Source: UBA6522 sp965221035 (GTDB lineage: Bacteria; Pseudomonadota; Gammaproteobacteria; Steroidobacterales; Rariloculaceae). Taken from it: DNA of 64,000 nucleotides. A program made the position numbers and the translations under genes. This document shows, one piece after another, positions 35,273 to 44,504 of this stretch; positions within the stretch are counted from its first letter, which is position 1, and each line of letters begins with the position of its first letter. Where the stretch lies: NCBI GenBank assembly GCA_965221035.1, contig OZ244860.1, positions 186,001 to 250,000 of the forward strand. The letters run 5' to 3'. The notes beneath the pieces were generated by a model. It had not been told where the DNA came from, searched no databases, and saw only the letters and a program-made list of their open reading frames with translations.

Positions 35273-36286
35273 CTACTGCCTGTCCCCGGGCAGCTCGCAG
35301 TTGAACGGCTTGACCTCCTGGCCGGGCAGCCACGTCCAGCGGACTTCCAGGGGCACGGGCTCGGTGAAGTTTATCGCATCGATGACCTCCGCGGTCCAGA
35401 CCAGGTCGGTGCCGTCCTCGCTCAGGGTGAACCGCTCGTTGATGACAACCTCCTCGCTTTGGGGCGTACCGACGTCGTCGACGTAGCGCCAATCGATGTC
35501 CCGGGTTTGCACCACCAGGGCATTGTCCTCCCAGCGGCCGACCGAGTGCCCCATGCGCGGCTGCGACGGCTCGCCTTCACCATCCATGTGGATTATGCGC
35601 TCGCCGTCCCATTCTTCCAGCCGCATGATGATCGCGTCGCCCCGGTCCTCAAAGGAGACGGGGTAGGGGTTGGCCATCACCGTCGGCATCCCCGGCGGAA
35701 TGCACCGCAGGGCAGGGTCTTCCTCGGGGTCCCAAAGGGCCTGGGCCGCCCGCCCGGCTTCTGTCAATTGGTAGCCGTCTTCGCCCAGGCGGGCCAGGGG
35801 ATTCGCGTAGGTCAGCGGCACCCACACCCGGAAAATGTCCGCTCGCAAGGACGCGTCTGCAGCGTCGGCCTCACGTTGCGCGCTCTCGGTGATTCCGTAG
35901 CGGGCGCGGGGTGGCACCTGAAGGGCGACTTCCTCCCCGTCCGGCAGGATGATCCGGGTTGCGAACATGGCCGTCAGTCCGTTGCGCCCCTTGCGCCCGA
36001 AGACGCCGACGCGGTCTCCGACCGCCACCAGGTCGCGGGTGACGCCGAGGCGTTCCACCGTATTCACGGACCCGAACTCGATCTCCCACTCTTCCCGTTG
36101 CCCGTCTTCGCCAGTTCGGTCCAAGAGCAAACGCACATGGGGATTGCGCCAGAAGATGTCGGTGATCTCGCCCTCGACCAGGCCCTCCAGGTTCGGATCG
36201 TAGCGCCCCGTCGCCGCGTGATGCGCGCCCGCGCAGCAGGCCGTCAATGAGGTCGTCAGAAATATCGCTATCTGTATGGTGCGCAT
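35273..36286 (-). CDS. Exported DUF6152-type protein, paralogue 3
   Basis: 337 residues from ATG 36286 (GGGAG 6-7 nt upstream). A short signal (FLTTSLTACCAGA) precedes HHAATGRYDPNLEGLVEGEI with FWRNPHVRLLLD, the DUF6152 opening with the paired His. The remainder keeps the common second half: DPALRCIPPGMPTVMANPYP, IIMRLEEWDGERIIHMDGE, MGHSVGRWEDNALVVQTRDI and a late Cys (FNCELPG). The CC in the signal could be read as a weak lipobox, but spacing is poor. Runs in series with the MBL gene 36331 upstream and paralogue 2 downstream. Confidence 0.72.
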   Translation of the reverse strand: MRTIQIAIFLTTSLTACCAGAHHAATGRYDPNLEGLVEGEITDIFWRNPHVRLLLDRTGEDGQREEWEIEFGSVNTVERLGVTRDLVAVGDRVGVFGRKGRNGLTAMFATRIILPDGEEVALQVPPRARYGITESAQREADAADASLRADIFRVWVPLTYANPLARLGEDGYQLTEAGRAAQALWDPEEDPALRCIPPGMPTVMANPYPVSFEDRGDAIIMRLEEWDGERIIHMDGEGEPSQPRMGHSVGRWEDNALVVQTRDIDWRYVDDVGTPQSEEVVINERFTLSEDGTDLVWTAEVIDAINFTEPVPLEVRWTWLPGQEVKPFNCELPGDRQ

Positions 36287-36330
36287 GGCCCTCTCCCGCC
36301 GTGCTTACTTCCGCACGAATTTCTGCAATG

Positions 36331-37836
36331 CTACCTCACCGGAGAAACCATGCGCATGACGGGCATCGTGTGCCCGGACGTGTCCACGGGATGAGCGGCG
36401 ATGCCCACGCCATGCCCGCCGACGTGTTTCTCCACATCAATACTGTGCCACTCGATGGCGTTCATGAGATCGTCAAACCACAGGCTGAATTGCAACGGGC
36501 GGTTCGGGGAGAACAGGTCCGCGTTGAACAACAGTTTTTTATCCGGGACGTAGGCCGCGATCATCCCTTCGGCATGTTCCGTGTAGACATCGTAGACGCG
36601 AATTTCCCGGCCGATCTCACTGAGGGAAAGGAACTGCTCCACCTCGATCAGCCGCACGGTCGAGGCCATTGTCGACTCGAAGATTTCGCGGAAGTAGTCC
36701 GCGTTTTTGCCGCTGGTCACGACGCTGGCGCCGGCTTCGATCACGGGCCGCATGCCGCCCGTGTGGTCGATGTGATGATGCGTGAGGATCAGGTAATGGA
36801 GCGGCTTGTGGGGCCACCGTTCGGCCATCCGGGCCAGCAGTGTCCTTGATCGGCCGGGGTACCAGCTTGCATCCACCAGGGCCAGTCCCTCAGGACCCTC
36901 GATGATGAGATTGTTGTGGGTGCCGGGCACCAGGAATATTCCCGGCCCGATCTCCTCGATAGTGACATTGTCGAGCTGCGGGAAGTTGCCGATATTTCCG
37001 CCGCCGGCGCGCTTCAGGATGATGTGGGAGATGTTCCAGCCCCATTGCCGCATGTCCGCGTCGCCCGGCGCCGACTGGCTCGCATCGAAGCCCAGCAACG
37101 ACTCGGCATTCTCGGGGTTGACGGTTACCGCCGTCCTCAGTTCACGGCGCACCAGGGCGTCACCGGTGAACTGTTCCAGCCGGAATGGAAAGGGGATGCC
37201 GTCGATGTCGCGCCAGTCGCTGAACTCGATGCGGTTTTCAATGCGCCCCCGGTGCGGGTCGTTCTCCATGGTGCTGACCGTCGCCGGGAGGCCGCTCGCG
37301 CCGTCGATCTCGACCCGCCATTCGGTGTCTTCCAACAGAAGCCGCTGCGACCCGGTCGGCTGTTCGGCGCCGTTGATGAGGTAGTTTGCCGGGCCCTCCG
37401 CATGAGCCAGCAGGATGATCGGATGCGAAAGCCAGAGATCCTTGAAGTTCGCGCCGATCCGCAGGCTCTCCATCGGTCCGTTGGGCTGAGCCGCGAAGCC
37501 GCCTTCCTGTTGCCTGTTCCCGACCGTTTCATTGTGGGTGAAGGATATCCGCATCGTCCCGGGCAGTGGATAGATCAACGACATGTCCCACGACTCATGC
37601 GCCCGCTTGCCGGCCGGGTCCCAGATCGACACCACGTCGTAGTTCGAGGTATGCATCGGGAATGCGCCGGCCACGACGCTCTGTCTCGGTTCAAATCGCT
37701 GAACGCTCGCTTCGACCCGGATGGTGTCGATCACATCCTGGACCCGGGCATGGTCAGCCTGCCCCATCGCAACGGTTCCGGTGGCGCAAGCGAGCAGGAG
37801 GGCCGCAATCGATCGTGTCTTGGTGGCAATGGTCAT
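36331..37836 (-). CDS. Exported metallo-beta-lactamase-fold hydrolase (large)
   Basis: 501 residues from ATG 37836 with a signal peptide (about residues 9-25). Residues 30-280 are a domain I do not recognise, with Trp/Arg-rich beta strands; the C-terminal half is MBL fold: THNNLIIEGPEGLALVDASW, the intact metal motif LTHHHIDHTGG, HAEGMIAAYVPDKKLLFNAD and GGHGVGIAAH. All usual zinc ligands are present, in contrast to the MBL gene at 33150. The N-terminal extension is unusual for simple MBL enzymes and may recognise the substrate. It is the most upstream gene of the minus-strand DUF6152/MBL series. Confidence 0.85.
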   Translation of the reverse strand: MTIATKTRSIAALLLACATGTVAMGQADHARVQDVIDTIRVEASVQRFEPRQSVVAGAFPMHTSNYDVVSIWDPAGKRAHESWDMSLIYPLPGTMRISFTHNETVGNRQQEGGFAAQPNGPMESLRIGANFKDLWLSHPIILLAHAEGPANYLINGAEQPTGSQRLLLEDTEWRVEIDGASGLPATVSTMENDPHRGRIENRIEFSDWRDIDGIPFPFRLEQFTGDALVRRELRTAVTVNPENAESLLGFDASQSAPGDADMRQWGWNISHIILKRAGGGNIGNFPQLDNVTIEEIGPGIFLVPGTHNNLIIEGPEGLALVDASWYPGRSRTLLARMAERWPHKPLHYLILTHHHIDHTGGMRPVIEAGASVVTSGKNADYFREIFESTMASTVRLIEVEQFLSLSEIGREIRVYDVYTEHAEGMIAAYVPDKKLLFNADLFSPNRPLQFSLWFDDLMNAIEWHSIDVEKHVGGHGVGIAAHPVDTSGHTMPVMRMVSPVR

Positions 37837-38329
37837 GGTGTTCCAAAGAATCCCTGTGGGCGAGCGTTTCGTCAAGGGTAGGCGACTCCAAGCCGGAGAT
37901 GGCGACCCGCCGCTGATGGTGCGCCAAGAGTATCGATTCCGGTCGCATGGATCGGTCCTTCGTGGAACGCCGGATGTAGTATTCGCAAGCGGGCACAAGG
38001 CGACCTTCGTGCACGGCAGTTTCCGGTAACGTCACGAGTGTGCCAAGGGCCACCTCTCAAATCGGGACATTCTTGCCTGAAATCGAAGTTGGAGTGGAGC
38101 GTGATTCGCGATAAAACAACGTTGGAACTTCTGGAAGTTCTCGGGTGGCGGACGCTTCTGGTCTGGTGGTGAGCGATGGACGACTTGGAGACCTCGGTCA
38201 TCAGACCACAAGATTTTGTGGGTGGATGGTGATGACGGATCGATATGTTGAACGACCGTGCTACCATTGGCAAATTGCCGGAACAAGGAAACCTAGAGAA
38301 TCCCAGTCGGGATAGAGGGCAAGCCGGGT
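37837..38329. other. Divergent intergenic region between the MBL gene and the methyltransferase gene
   Basis: 493 bp with no gene that I can support. Several short overlapping frames exist but none has a ribosome site or a recognisable product. The part from about 38090 becomes A+T richer, as do the restriction-modification genes that follow, so a border between native and acquired DNA probably lies here. No C-protein (R-M control protein) gene is visible. Confidence 0.5.
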
Positions 38330-39661
38330 ATGCGACCCATTGGCATTGATCTGTTTTCAGGTGCGGGCGGACTAAGCCTCGGCTTCGAACAGGCGGGATT
38401 CGATATTGCCGCAGCCGTGGACATCGATCCGGTTCATTGCGCCGTACACCACTTTAATTTTCCCGAGATCGCTGTTATCCCCCAGTCGGTCGATACACTT
38501 TCGGCGGTTGAGATTAGGGATGCTGCCTCGATTGGCGACAAGATGGTCGATTGCGTATTCGGCGGCGCTCCCTGCCAAGGTTTCTCCATGATCGGCCACC
38601 GCGCGTTGAATGATCCGCGCAATAGATTGGTAAGTCATTTTGTGCGCTTGGTGGCGGAATTGAATGCCAAGTGCTTTATCTTCGAGAATGTAAAGGGGCT
38701 GACCATCGGGAGGCACAAGTTGTTTCTCCAAGAATTGGTGGCAGAGTTCGAGAAAGCGGGTTACCAGGTAAGGCTGCCTTGGAAAGTGCTCAATGCGGCG
38801 AACTACGGAGCGCCGCAATCCCGAGAACGGCTCATCCTAATCGGCGCGCGCAGGGGCGAGCCCATTCCCGCCTATCCTGAACCAACTACCGGAATCGCAG
38901 GTCATCAGCGAAGTCTCCTCGGGTTGCCGGATGGCCCCACATGCGGTGACGCCCTGGGTGATCTTCCGGACGCGGATTGCTATCCGGCGCTTCTTGGCGA
39001 TGACGAGACAAGTACAAATGCGTTTGGCAGGCCATCGGCCTATGCGGGCGAGATGCGCTGCCATTCCGATGAGGCTTGGCACTTCGGTTACGTCAGAAAC
39101 TGGGACCCGGCGATCCTCACATCCAGCGCCAGAACCAGGCATACAGCAATTTCGAGACGCCGATTTGCTGAAACTTCGCCTGGAAACGTTGAACCAATCA
39201 GCCGGTTTTTCAGACTCCACGAATACCGCGTATCTAACACGCTGCGCGCCGGCACAGACGGAGCGCGTGGAGCATTTACGAGCCCGCGACCGATTCACTA
39301 TAGATACGATAGGTGCATAACGGTACGGGAAATGGCTAGGCTGCATGGCTTTCCTGACTGGTTTCGTCTGCATGCGACCAAATGGCATGGTGCTCGTCAG
39401 ATAGGCAATGCTGTACCACCGCCACTGGCCAGAGCCGTCGCCGCAAAGGTGATGCAATCGCTGGGCATCACTCCGACTCGACCCGATGGCGCGAAGAATC
39501 TAGGTGAGCCAAGCCTGCTGAAGCTCGATATTACCGGCGCAGCCTCATATTTTGGTGTGCCCGCTCCTCCGAGCAAGCGCGACAGGAAAAGCGGAGCGAA
39601 AAAGCGTCGGCAGATCGATATCGAAGCGGAACGCCTCTCGGCGGCAGGTTTGCATGGTTGA
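38330..39661 (+). CDS. DNA (cytosine-5) methyltransferase of a type II restriction-modification system
   Basis: 443 residues with the C5-methyltransferase motifs in standard order: I DLFSGAGGLSLGF, IV GGAPCQGFS with the catalytic Cys, VI FENVKG, VIII QSRERLILIG, IX REMARLHGFPDWF and X QIGNAVPPPLA. The target-recognition region lies between VIII and IX (about residues 190-320). It methylates cytosine within a site that cannot be deduced. After motif X about 60 residues of basic tail extend beyond the core (KSGAKKRRQIDIEAERLS). Its stop overlaps the endonuclease start by 8 nt. Base use is visibly A+T richer than the flanking genes, a sign of transfer. Confidence 0.93.
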   Translation: MRPIGIDLFSGAGGLSLGFEQAGFDIAAAVDIDPVHCAVHHFNFPEIAVIPQSVDTLSAVEIRDAASIGDKMVDCVFGGAPCQGFSMIGHRALNDPRNRLVSHFVRLVAELNAKCFIFENVKGLTIGRHKLFLQELVAEFEKAGYQVRLPWKVLNAANYGAPQSRERLILIGARRGEPIPAYPEPTTGIAGHQRSLLGLPDGPTCGDALGDLPDADCYPALLGDDETSTNAFGRPSAYAGEMRCHSDEAWHFGYVRNWDPAILTSSARTRHTAISRRRFAETSPGNVEPISRFFRLHEYRVSNTLRAGTDGARGAFTSPRPIHYRYDRCITVREMARLHGFPDWFRLHATKWHGARQIGNAVPPPLARAVAAKVMQSLGITPTRPDGAKNLGEPSLLKLDITGAASYFGVPAPPSKRDRKSGAKKRRQIDIEAERLSAAGLHG

Positions 39662-40442
39662 GAAAGGCAGCCGATACGATGCGCTCATCGAAACCATTTT
39701 CTTCGAACACTATCGAGAGGGTCAAAGCAAATTCGAGTTCGAAAGGACCGAATTGGCATCGGCGGCAGAGGCTCTCCACATCGATTTACCTAAGAACCTT
39801 GGCGATGTGATATATGCATATCGGTTTCGGAAAAAATTTCCGGAGTCCGTCACCGCGACACAACCCGACGGATTGGAGTGGGTAATAGAGCTTGCCGGTA
39901 CCGGACGCTATCGCTTCAAACTGGGCAATGTAAATCGAATTATTCCTTGCAAGGACATCATTGCAATAGAAATTCCGGACGCAACGCCGGAACTGATTCG
40001 AGCCTATAGGATGGATGACGAGCAGGCTCTTCTGGCAATTGTCCGATATAATCGATTGATCGACACGTTTCTGGGTTTGACAACGTACAGCCTTCAGAAT
40101 CACCTGCGGACAACCGTAAAGGGAATTGGTCAGATTGAGATAGACGAGCTATACGTGGGCTTCGACAAACATGGTCGGCATTACCTCATTCCAATTCAAG
40201 CTAAAGGAGAGAATGACCAGATCGGTACAGTTCAGGCGGCCCAAGATATCAGTTTCGTCCAGGAAAGATTTGCAGGAATACGATGCCGTGCCATCGCAGC
40301 TCAGTTTATGCGCGAGGACATTGTTGCGTTATTCGAGTTGACCGAACATGAAGACATGATCAGGGTGGTCGAGGAACGGCATTATCGGCTTGTGCCCGCA
40401 ACGGAAATCGACAGGGAAGCGATTCAAGATTACTCAGATTGA
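39654..40442 (+). CDS. Type II restriction endonuclease (PD-(D/E)XK-like, QxK variant)
   Basis: 262 residues from ATG 39654, overlapping the methyltransferase by 8 nt. The likely nuclease core is GQIEIDELYVGFDKHGRHYL followed by IPIQAKGEND: an acidic residue, an Asp and a QAK in place of the (E/D)xK lysine motif. Such QxK variants occur in several restriction enzymes. Location directly behind a C5 methyltransferase gives the functional call; the sequence alone would give only a nuclease guess. The specificity is unknown. Low G+C matches the methyltransferase, so the pair moved together. Confidence 0.75.
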   Translation: MVEKGSRYDALIETIFFEHYREGQSKFEFERTELASAAEALHIDLPKNLGDVIYAYRFRKKFPESVTATQPDGLEWVIELAGTGRYRFKLGNVNRIIPCKDIIAIEIPDATPELIRAYRMDDEQALLAIVRYNRLIDTFLGLTTYSLQNHLRTTVKGIGQIEIDELYVGFDKHGRHYLIPIQAKGENDQIGTVQAAQDISFVQERFAGIRCRAIAAQFMREDIVALFELTEHEDMIRVVEERHYRLVPATEIDREAIQDYSD

Positions 40443-40635
40443 TCGCAATGAACTGGTTGCAAAGGCGAATCAGTGCCACCTGAACAAAAAATGTAGTAAC
40501 GATGCGCCCCTCGCGCCGTTAGATTGAATGAAGAACTAGCCGTTTTGATTGTGATGACTGATCATCTTGCGCTAGTCTGGGCTTGCGCGGAGCTCGCATT
40601 GCGCCAGTCACCGCGCATTCACTACTGAGGCCCTC

Positions 40636-42636
40636 ATGTTGCCAAACGGTACGCGATACGCCACCAGAATCCCCTTGGTCATCCTGTTGTTGGCATCGGT
40701 TGCGGGCGCGGAAGCGGTCCGCTTCGACGTGGAAGTTCGCGAGGACGTGCTCGGCGGCATGTCCTGGGGTCTCGCCGGGGCCTATGAACGCCTCGCGGGG
40801 CGAATTCATTTCGAGGCGGATCCGCAAAACAGCGCCAACCGGATCATCCGCGACATCGACTACGCGCCGCTCAACGCAGCGGGGCGCGTCGAGTTTTCGG
40901 CCGACTTCCACTTGTTGAAGCCAAAGGACGTCGCAGCTGGCAACGGGACCGTATTGCTCGACGTGATGAACCGTGGCCGCAAGCGGATACTCCGTTACTT
41001 CAATGCCGCTCCCGCGGTCAATGACCCTCGAACCGAGGCGGACTTTGGCGACGGATTTCTGATGCGCCAAGGCTTCACGCTCCTGTATGTCGGGTGGCAA
41101 TTCGATGTGCCCGTGCAGCCGGGCCTGATGCGGGCCTACGTGCCGGTCGCCACGGACGGCGGTGATCCCATCGAAGGGCTGGTGCGAAGCGACTTCGTGG
41201 TGCGCCAACCGGCATTTGATCATTCCCTGGGTGATCGCGGGCATGTCCCTTACGCGGTTGTGAACCCCGACGATTCACGAAACGTCCTGACAGCAAGGGA
41301 TGCCCCGGCGGGCGCGCGAACGGTCATTCCCAGGGACCAGTGGCAGTTTGGCCGGCTCGATGACGGGCGGATGGTGGCGGACCCGACCCGGGTCTATCTC
41401 TCCGGCGGGTTTGAACCGGGCCGCATCTACGAAGTGGTCTTCGTATCGAAGGATCCGCCCATCGCCGGATTGGGACTCGCCGCGATGCGGGACGCCGTCT
41501 CGACGTTGAAATACGATGGCGTCGATGCCCTTGGCATCCCGGCGGGCGGCCTCGAACGGGCAATCGCCTTCGGAGATTCGCAGGCGGGGCGCTATCTGCG
41601 CACCTTCGTCCATGACGGTTTCAACGCGGACGAGCGCCAGAGGAAAGTTTTCGACGGTCTGATTCCGCACACCGGGTCCAACGCGCGCGGCAGCTTCAAC
41701 CACCGTTTTGCACAGCCGTCACGGGCCGTGGACGCGAGCTACTTCTATCCGGGAGATCAATTTCCTTTCTCCGACGTGATGCAGACGGACCCGGTGACCC
41801 ATGTCGAGGACAGCTTGTTGGCCCGAGTGGTTCCCGGCACAACGCCACGGATTTTCTTCACGAACACCTCGACGGAATATTGGCGCTTGCCGACCGCGTT
41901 GATTCACACGTCGGTCGATGGAACGACCGACGTGCCACCCGCCGATACGTCGAGGATCTATTTCCTTGCGGGTACCCAACATGTTCCCGCCACGCTACCC
42001 GCGAATCGTACCGACGGGCTGCGCGTAGGGAATCACAATGACTACACGTGGTTGCTGAGGTCGCTGCTGCTGAAGCTCGATGCCTGGTTGACCGACGGTG
42101 CGCCTCCGCCGGCGAGCCGTTACCCGCAGGTGGCGGACGGAACGTTGGTGGAGCTGGAAGACCTCGCCTTTCCGCAAATCCCGCGAGTCCGCCCCCCGGT
42201 CGAGGTCAGTCGCGCCTACCGGCTGGACTACGGGCCGGATTTCGAGGCATTGGGAATCATCGCGAGCGAACCACCTGGTGGGGATACTCCCTTCCCGTTT
42301 CTGGTACCCCAGGTCGATGAAACCGGCAACGAAATCGCAGGCATCAGGTCGCCAGGACTGGCTGTTCCGCTGGCGACGCATACCGGTTGGAATCCGTTCA
42401 GCCCCATCTCAAGCCAGGGTTCGTACATTCCACTTGCGCGGACACGTGACGACAGGGAGGCCGCCGGAGACGTCCGGCCTTCGGTGGAGGAACGATACGC
42501 CAATCGTGAGCAGTACCTGGGACTTGTCGCGATGGAGGCCCTGGGACTGATCGACGACGGTTATCTGCTGGAGGAAGATCTCTCACCGATCCTGCGGCAG
42601 GTCGGGGAACACTGGGACCATGTGGTGGGCGACTGA
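40636..42636 (+). CDS. Exported alpha/beta-hydrolase-domain protein (Abhydrolase_10-like)
   Basis: 666 residues with a signal peptide (LVILLLASVAGAEA|V). The opening RFDVEVREDVLGGMSWGLAG AYERLAGRIHFEAD and the middle GLAAMRDAVSTLKYDGVDAL, with nucleophile elbow FGDSQAGRYLRTF (Ser), belong to the large alpha/beta hydrolase domain family PF20091. Later blocks are FFTNTSTEYWRLPTALIHTS and a NHNDYTWLLRSLL with a possible catalytic residue. A periplasmic esterase or lactonase is likely; substrate unknown. About 190 bp separate it from the endonuclease gene. It is followed by a convergent NHL-repeat gene, and two more alpha/beta hydrolases lie within 7 kb. Confidence 0.8.
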   Translation: MLPNGTRYATRIPLVILLLASVAGAEAVRFDVEVREDVLGGMSWGLAGAYERLAGRIHFEADPQNSANRIIRDIDYAPLNAAGRVEFSADFHLLKPKDVAAGNGTVLLDVMNRGRKRILRYFNAAPAVNDPRTEADFGDGFLMRQGFTLLYVGWQFDVPVQPGLMRAYVPVATDGGDPIEGLVRSDFVVRQPAFDHSLGDRGHVPYAVVNPDDSRNVLTARDAPAGARTVIPRDQWQFGRLDDGRMVADPTRVYLSGGFEPGRIYEVVFVSKDPPIAGLGLAAMRDAVSTLKYDGVDALGIPAGGLERAIAFGDSQAGRYLRTFVHDGFNADERQRKVFDGLIPHTGSNARGSFNHRFAQPSRAVDASYFYPGDQFPFSDVMQTDPVTHVEDSLLARVVPGTTPRIFFTNTSTEYWRLPTALIHTSVDGTTDVPPADTSRIYFLAGTQHVPATLPANRTDGLRVGNHNDYTWLLRSLLLKLDAWLTDGAPPPASRYPQVADGTLVELEDLAFPQIPRVRPPVEVSRAYRLDYGPDFEALGIIASEPPGGDTPFPFLVPQVDETGNEIAGIRSPGLAVPLATHTGWNPFSPISSQGSYIPLARTRDDREAAGDVRPSVEERYANREQYLGLVAMEALGLIDDGYLLEEDLSPILRQVGEHWDHVVGD

Positions 42637-42720
42637 ACCGGCTTGCGCGGCCCAGCGACCGGATGGATCGTCGATTGAATTCTGCGGGGGTCGGCGGCCC
42701 CGCCAAAGACCGACAAGACG

Positions 42721-43842
42721 CTAATTGGCGCCATATCGGCTGAACGACCCTCCGGCGATCGGTATCGAGGCGGGCCCTTCCGCGACGAATACGGTGCCGT
42801 CCGCATCCACCGCGACCCCCTCGCCGGCGGTGGACTGGTAGCCGCGAGTCTCGGTGGGGTACCCCGGAATAAAGCCGACAATTCGATCTTCGTCCACGGG
42901 GCCGATGCGGATGCCCGCGATCCAGTTGATGTGGTTGTACGGCTGGGACTCGGAATCGATGGCGTAGACCAGGTCGTCATCCGTAATGAAGATTCCACTG
43001 ATTCGGCCGTAGCTGTAGCGGGATTCCAGGTAGTTGCCCTCCAGGTCGAAGATCTCCAGACGGTGGTTTCCCCGATCCGCCACCCAAAGGCGATCCTGCG
43101 AGTCGATCTCGAGCGCATGGGGTGTGCGAAATTCGCCATGGGCCGTACCGAGCCGTCCCCACTGCGTGATGAATGTGCCGTCGGACGCGAACTTCATGAT
43201 GCGGCCCGTCTGACCGGACTGCCTGCCTTCCTCGACCGCGGCCGCGGTGGTCATGCCTTGGCCGTTGTGGCCGTCCGATACGAAGATGCTGCCGTCCGCC
43301 GCGACCACGACATCGTTGGGCCCGTTGAAGTGCGCGCCGTCGGTGCCCGTCTGCCCCGCAGCGCCCAGGCTCATCAGGAGTTCGCCGGCTGGGCTGAACT
43401 TGTGTACTTGCTGGCCCTTGGTGCCGTCGGCGTTGGTGGCGAAGTCGGTCACCCAGACATTGCCGTCGAAATCCACGTGGATTCCGTGGGGAATCGTGAA
43501 GATTCCCGCGCCGAAGTTGGCCAGCACCTCCCCCGTGTGGCGATCGAACTTGAATATCGGATCGACCGGGTTGGTATCGCAGTTGACGGGCCCGCCCGCG
43601 GCCATGCCGGCAGCGGACCCGCATCGTTCGTAGGCCCAGACATGGCCATCGGTGGGGTCGATGTCGATACCGGCGGTGTGCCCCCAGGTCCTGCCGGCGG
43701 GCAGTTCACCCCATTGGTTGGAGAGCACGGGGTTCGGATTGGGAAGGCCTTCCCCGGTGATGATGTTGCCGACGACCGTTCCGCCGCCGACCAGAAAAAC
43801 GAGCGCCACCAGGACGGCAGGCTTGATTCGTTCGTTGGACAT
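42721..43842 (-). CDS. Exported NHL-repeat protein, copy 1
   Basis: 373 residues from ATG 43842 (GGAG upstream). A membrane anchor or signal (AVLVALVFLVGGGTVVG) leads into a six-bladed beta-propeller of NHL type: HGIHVDFDGNVWVTD, PNDVVVAADGSIFVSDGHN, TPHALEIDSQDRLWVADRGN HRLEIFDLEGN and GVAVDADGTVFVAEGP. Such propellers bind ligands or act as peptidyl-glycine lyase-like enzymes; nothing here shows catalysis. It is convergent with the alpha/beta hydrolase at 40636. A second NHL gene (46530) lies between two hydrolases, so the association recurs. Confidence 0.75.
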   Translation of the reverse strand: MSNERIKPAVLVALVFLVGGGTVVGNIITGEGLPNPNPVLSNQWGELPAGRTWGHTAGIDIDPTDGHVWAYERCGSAAGMAAGGPVNCDTNPVDPIFKFDRHTGEVLANFGAGIFTIPHGIHVDFDGNVWVTDFATNADGTKGQQVHKFSPAGELLMSLGAAGQTGTDGAHFNGPNDVVVAADGSIFVSDGHNGQGMTTAAAVEEGRQSGQTGRIMKFASDGTFITQWGRLGTAHGEFRTPHALEIDSQDRLWVADRGNHRLEIFDLEGNYLESRYSYGRISGIFITDDDLVYAIDSESQPYNHINWIAGIRIGPVDEDRIVGFIPGYPTETRGYQSTAGEGVAVDADGTVFVAEGPASIPIAGGSFSRYGAN

Positions 43843-43944
43843 GTTCCTGCTCCGCGAGCCTATACGCGACTTCAGGATCATATGCTGTTTGCGTCATGGT
43901 TGTCAGGTTTCACGCTGAACTGCCCGAGTGCCGACAACGTGTTT

Positions 43945-44031
43945 CGGAGAGGGAGGGATTCGAACCCCCGGTCCGCGCAAACGGACAACGGTTTTCAAGA
44001 CCGCCGCATTCGACCACTCTGCCACCTCTCC
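43945..44031 (-). tRNA. tRNA-Ser, anticodon UGA
   Basis: 87 nt on the minus strand. Acceptor stem GGAGAGG pairs with CCTCTCC, the D arm starts TGGCAGAGTGG, the anticodon stem-loop CGGTCTTGAAAACCG carries UGA, a long variable arm (GTTGTCCGTTTGCGCGGAC) marks a class II tRNA, and the T arm is GGGGG-TTCGAAT-CCCTC. The discriminator is G and no CCA is encoded. It reads UCA and related serine codons. Confidence 0.93.
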
Positions 44032-44132
44032 TGGCGAGCAATTGTCGTGGGCTCGCCGGCGCGGCGCAAGGCACGTATCAACCGAGAGATCGATGCGACC
44101 GATGGCCGTGCCTGACACCGAAAGGGTAGAAT

Positions 44133-44498
44133 GTGCGGACCATGTACAGACTCACGGCGACCGGTAACCCGCTGTTGCAACTGGCCGGCCTGGCGGTCGG
44201 GGCCGTCGTTGCGGTGGGCGCCATTCTGCTGGGCGCGGTGGTGCTGGCCTTCCTTCTCGGATTCGCGCTAGTCGCCGGGCTGGTGATTTACATTCGGCTG
44301 TGGTGGTTGAGGCGCATGAGGGGATGGTCGGGTCCCCGTGCACATGGTTCCAGAGGACCATCGGGACAAGCACGGGGAAAGGGTCCGGCACAAGGGTCGA
44401 CCCGGCAAAGCGAGGCGCGGAAAGACGCCCGCGACATCGTCGAAGTCGAATACACCGTCATCGAGGAACGCCCGGTCCGGGGTCGGAAGCGCGACTAG
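44133..44498 (+). CDS. Small two-helix membrane protein of unknown function
   Basis: 121 residues from GTG 44133 (AAGGG 6 nt upstream; ATG 44142 is an alternative). One long or two short hydrophobic helices fill residues 15-55 (LAGLAVGAVVAVGAILLGAV, LAFLLGFALVAGLVIYI), followed by a basic, Gly/Arg-rich cytoplasmic tail ending EYTVIEERPVRGRKRD. No family recognised. It ends 6 nt before the SixA-like gene and is probably co-transcribed. The tail pattern (VEVEYTVIEE) occurs in small proteins of many gammaproteobacteria, but I cannot name it. Confidence 0.6.
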   Translation: MRTMYRLTATGNPLLQLAGLAVGAVVAVGAILLGAVVLAFLLGFALVAGLVIYIRLWWLRRMRGWSGPRAHGSRGPSGQARGKGPAQGSTRQSEARKDARDIVEVEYTVIEERPVRGRKRD

Positions 44499-44504
44499 CA
44501 GGCC

